Below are positions 6,093-9,514 of a stretch of 9,514 nt of DNA, piece after piece; position 1 is the first letter of the stretch, and each line of letters begins with the position of its first letter. The stretch comes from Planctomycetota bacterium (GTDB lineage: Bacteria > Planctomycetota > Planctomycetia > Pirellulales > Thermoguttaceae): positions 1 through 9,514 of the forward strand of contig JAJYGU010000062.1 in the NCBI GenBank assembly GCA_021784975.1, in the 5' to 3' direction. Made by a program: the position numbers and the translations under genes. The notes below the pieces were generated by a model. It was not told the origin of the DNA, searched no databases, and saw nothing but the letters and a program-made list of their open reading frames with translations.

Positions 6093-7289
6093 TCACCAGG
6101 TGAACTCCAAGCCGGCGTTGGCCCCGTGGTAGAGCACGCTGCCGGCGGTTTCGATGGTCGCAAACTGGGTAGTGATCAGGTCGGTGCTCGAGATCTGTCG
6201 CGACGCCAAAGCCACGCCGTCGACATACATGACTTGGTAACCGCCGTGAAGGGCCACGTGGGTGCCGAGCTGGTAGGTGGCCACCACGCCAGCCTCGCCC
6301 AGGAAGGTCGGATGTTTTCCGGCCGCCTGGGCGGTAAAGTCGCCCAGGCCGCTTGGGTTCGAGTACTCGCTCTCTTGGCTGGCCGTGTTGGCGAAAATGC
6401 CCGCCTTGAGGATGCCGTTGATCCTGAACCGGCTGGGTTGGTCCTGGATGACCGTGGTCTGACCGAACTGCGAATACCCGCTGTTTTGCTGAAACAGCGC
6501 CACATCCGTGCCGAGCTGGAAGCCGTACATGTGGTTAAATGCCCGAACGGAATGGGTGAAAGCGCCGTCCGAGAAGGTGTTGCCTTGGGCCTGGTAGCTG
6601 TCATACAGTTCTACCCAGCGAAAACCGGCCAGCAGCGTGACCGAATTGTTGATTTGCTGCCGCAGGTTGAGCTCGCCGTTGTAAAGCTGTGAACGTTCGG
6701 TAAAGCGGGCGTCGGTCACCGGGATCCCTCCCATCCCTTGGAACACCGAGTCCACGCTCAAGAATGCAAAGCCGGCCGGCAACGAGCTGGTCGGGAAGTC
6801 GGCGCTGGCCGTCCAACTGTCAATCGCGAAGAAGCTGGCTTCCAGATCAAATCCGTACAGGTTGTGCGCGATGACGCTGGCCCGTGGCCCGGCAGCCCAA
6901 GGGAACGCCATGTCGGATGAGTTCACCAGGTACGTCTGACTGAGGGGATCGAACAGGAGTGGCTGGCTGCCGCTCGCCGAACGGTGCAACAGCAGGATAT
7001 CGGCCGAGGCGGTCCAATAGCAGCCGCACGGGGCGCAGTTGTTGACCAGGTCGCTGAGCCAGGAAGAACGTTGGAGAGGCTCCGTGTCCGTCCCTCCATC
7101 AGCGGTAGCCGACTCCTCATTGGTAGCCGGGGAGGGCGTGCTGCAGTAGACCATGTCGCCGAGGCGACCGTTCCCCGCCATCGTCTCTGAGTTGAAGGCA
7201 AGGGGCAGTCCGCTATCGGCCGCGCTGGCAACGACAGTCCAGAAAAAGATACCCAGCAGGGCTAGGGCACCGCTTTTCCCGTGGATCAT
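6093..7289 (-). CDS. Secreted outer-membrane beta-barrel protein (planctomycete BBP7-like)
   Basis: A 398-residue predicted outer-membrane protein. A signal peptide is clear: MIHGK, a hydrophobic core SGALALLGIFFWTVV, then ASA-AD as a likely cleavage site near residue 23. A polar linker (about 36-80) leads to an NNCAPCGCYW stretch with three cysteines (85, 88, 90). The barrel begins at WTASADILLLHR (92-103) and continues with alternating polar/hydrophobic strands such as YGFDLEASFFAIDSW, VTLLAGFRWVELYDSY, YGFQLGTDVALFQ and GILKAGIFANTA. It ends in GLEFTW, an aromatic C-terminal residue as expected for a barrel assembled by BAM. The style matches planctomycete porin-like proteins (BBP7, PF07585-like); the exact family is not certain and the cargo is unknown. 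An AAAGGA ribosome binding site 7 bases before the ATG at 7289 fixes this start over an in-frame ATG at 7376 that would place 29 polar residues before the signal peptide. Confidence 0.75.
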   Translation of the reverse strand: MIHGKSGALALLGIFFWTVVASAADSGLPLAFNSETMAGNGRLGDMVYCSTPSPATNEESATADGGTDTEPLQRSSWLSDLVNNCAPCGCYWTASADILLLHRSASGSQPLLFDPLSQTYLVNSSDMAFPWAAGPRASVIAHNLYGFDLEASFFAIDSWTASADFPTSSLPAGFAFLSVDSVFQGMGGIPVTDARFTERSQLYNGELNLRQQINNSVTLLAGFRWVELYDSYQAQGNTFSDGAFTHSVRAFNHMYGFQLGTDVALFQQNSGYSQFGQTTVIQDQPSRFRINGILKAGIFANTASQESEYSNPSGLGDFTAQAAGKHPTFLGEAGVVATYQLGTHVALHGGYQVMYVDGVALASRQISSTDLITTQFATIETAGSVLYHGANAGLEFTW

Positions 7290-7296
7290 TGCAGGG

Positions 7297-7302
7297 TCCT
7301 TT
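7297..7302 (-). promoter_or_regulatory. Shine-Dalgarno sequence deciding the beta-barrel protein start
   Basis: AAAGGA on the minus strand stands 7 bases before the ATG at 7289. It is the clearest ribosome binding site in the window and supports the shorter reading frame that begins exactly at a signal peptide. Confidence 0.7.
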
Positions 7303-7323
7303 GCATATCTGGAGGCTCCTACA

Positions 7324-7373
7324 TTCGGATCGACCGAAAAGAACTGCGCCACGAGAGTATCCGATTCTTTCGG
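7324..7373. promoter_or_regulatory. Two CCGA/TCGG-type inverted repeats upstream of the beta-barrel gene
   Basis: TTCGG-ATCGA-CCGAA (7324-7338) and CCGA-TTCTT-TCGG (7361-7373) both end in the same CGG/CCG half-sites and have centres about 36 bases apart, 40-80 bases before the start at 7289. They could be operator half-sites for a regulator of this gene, but no regulator is in the window and no convincing core promoter could be placed between them. Confidence 0.25.
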
Positions 7374-7422
7374 CATAGTCAGCCCAGTTTGCGCAGTCTT
7401 CCGTAGTGCGAAGATACGCAGA

Positions 7423-7460
7423 CGTAGGGTGGGTCGAGCGGAGCGAGCCCCACCGAGATC

Positions 7461-7465
<5 letters not shown>
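7423..7465 (-). repeat. Hairpin repeat, copy 2, overlapping the mutS stop codon
   Basis: Outer arms CGTAGG (7423-7428) and CCTACG (7460-7465) are perfect inverted repeats. The inner stem GGTGGG (7428-7433) pairs with CCCACC (7449-7454), and TCG (7434-7436) with CGA (7444-7446), leaving the same two-base GC bulge as copy 1. The mutS TAG stop (7461-7463) lies inside the right arm. As in copy 1, the element reads GGTGGGGCTCG...CCCACCCTACG in the direction of the gene it follows. It could help terminate or stabilise mutS mRNA, although no T-run follows. Confidence 0.75.

Positions 7466-9514
<2,049 letters not shown>

Noticed and set aside
7290..7376. Longer start at 7376 for the beta-barrel protein
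   Set aside because: It would put 29 polar residues ahead of a normal signal peptide, and the AAAGGA site points to the ATG at 7289.

Overview
The window looks like chromosomal DNA of a GC-rich planctomycete, probably of the Pirellulales type. This is an inference from four things: an outer-membrane beta-barrel of a style I associate with planctomycetes, a sodium:solute symporter with the FGTGTASDQ / GIWYQWLWLF sequence style of that phylum, few Shine-Dalgarno sequences, and a Pro/Ala-rich membrane protein with no familiar name. No phage, transposase, CRISPR array or defence gene is visible. Most of the window is housekeeping and transport, with accessory interest confined to the spacers.

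Layout, left to right. (1) 93-1472 (+): a polytopic membrane protein of unknown function with a faint GT-C glycosyltransferase flavour. (2) 1480-1529: a hairpin repeat between this gene and the convergent gene that follows. (3) 1524-2772 (-): a two-gene unit, a TauE/SafE-type permease followed by an overlapping DUF1634 membrane protein. (4) 2919-2989 (+): tRNA-Gln(CUG) with its own promoter. (5) 2990-3369: 380 bases with no gene I can support but several inverted repeats. (6) 3370-6019 (-): a two-gene operon, a beta-hydroxyacid dehydrogenase followed by a sodium:solute symporter whose start codon overlaps the dehydrogenase stop, with a good sigma70-like promoter upstream. (7) 6093-7289 (-): a secreted outer-membrane beta-barrel protein. 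(8) 7423-7465: a second copy of the hairpin repeat. (9) 7461-9514 (-): mutS, whose first ~180 codons lie beyond the right edge.

Working together: the dehydrogenase and symporter are almost certainly co-translated and probably handle uptake and redox conversion of one small carboxylate or related solute, which the sequence does not identify. The TauE-like protein and DUF1634 are a recurrent pair, likely exporting or importing a small anion. MutS, the tRNA and the beta-barrel protein are functionally independent of these.

The least ordinary signals are the two copies of the GGTGGGGCTCG...CGACCCACCCTACG hairpin repeat. Each sits directly behind a gene, and the flanking CCGTAGG word supplies the stop codon of two different genes (DUF1634 and mutS). 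The hairpin-rich spacer behind the tRNA is the other. I did not find a convincing new multi-gene system here.
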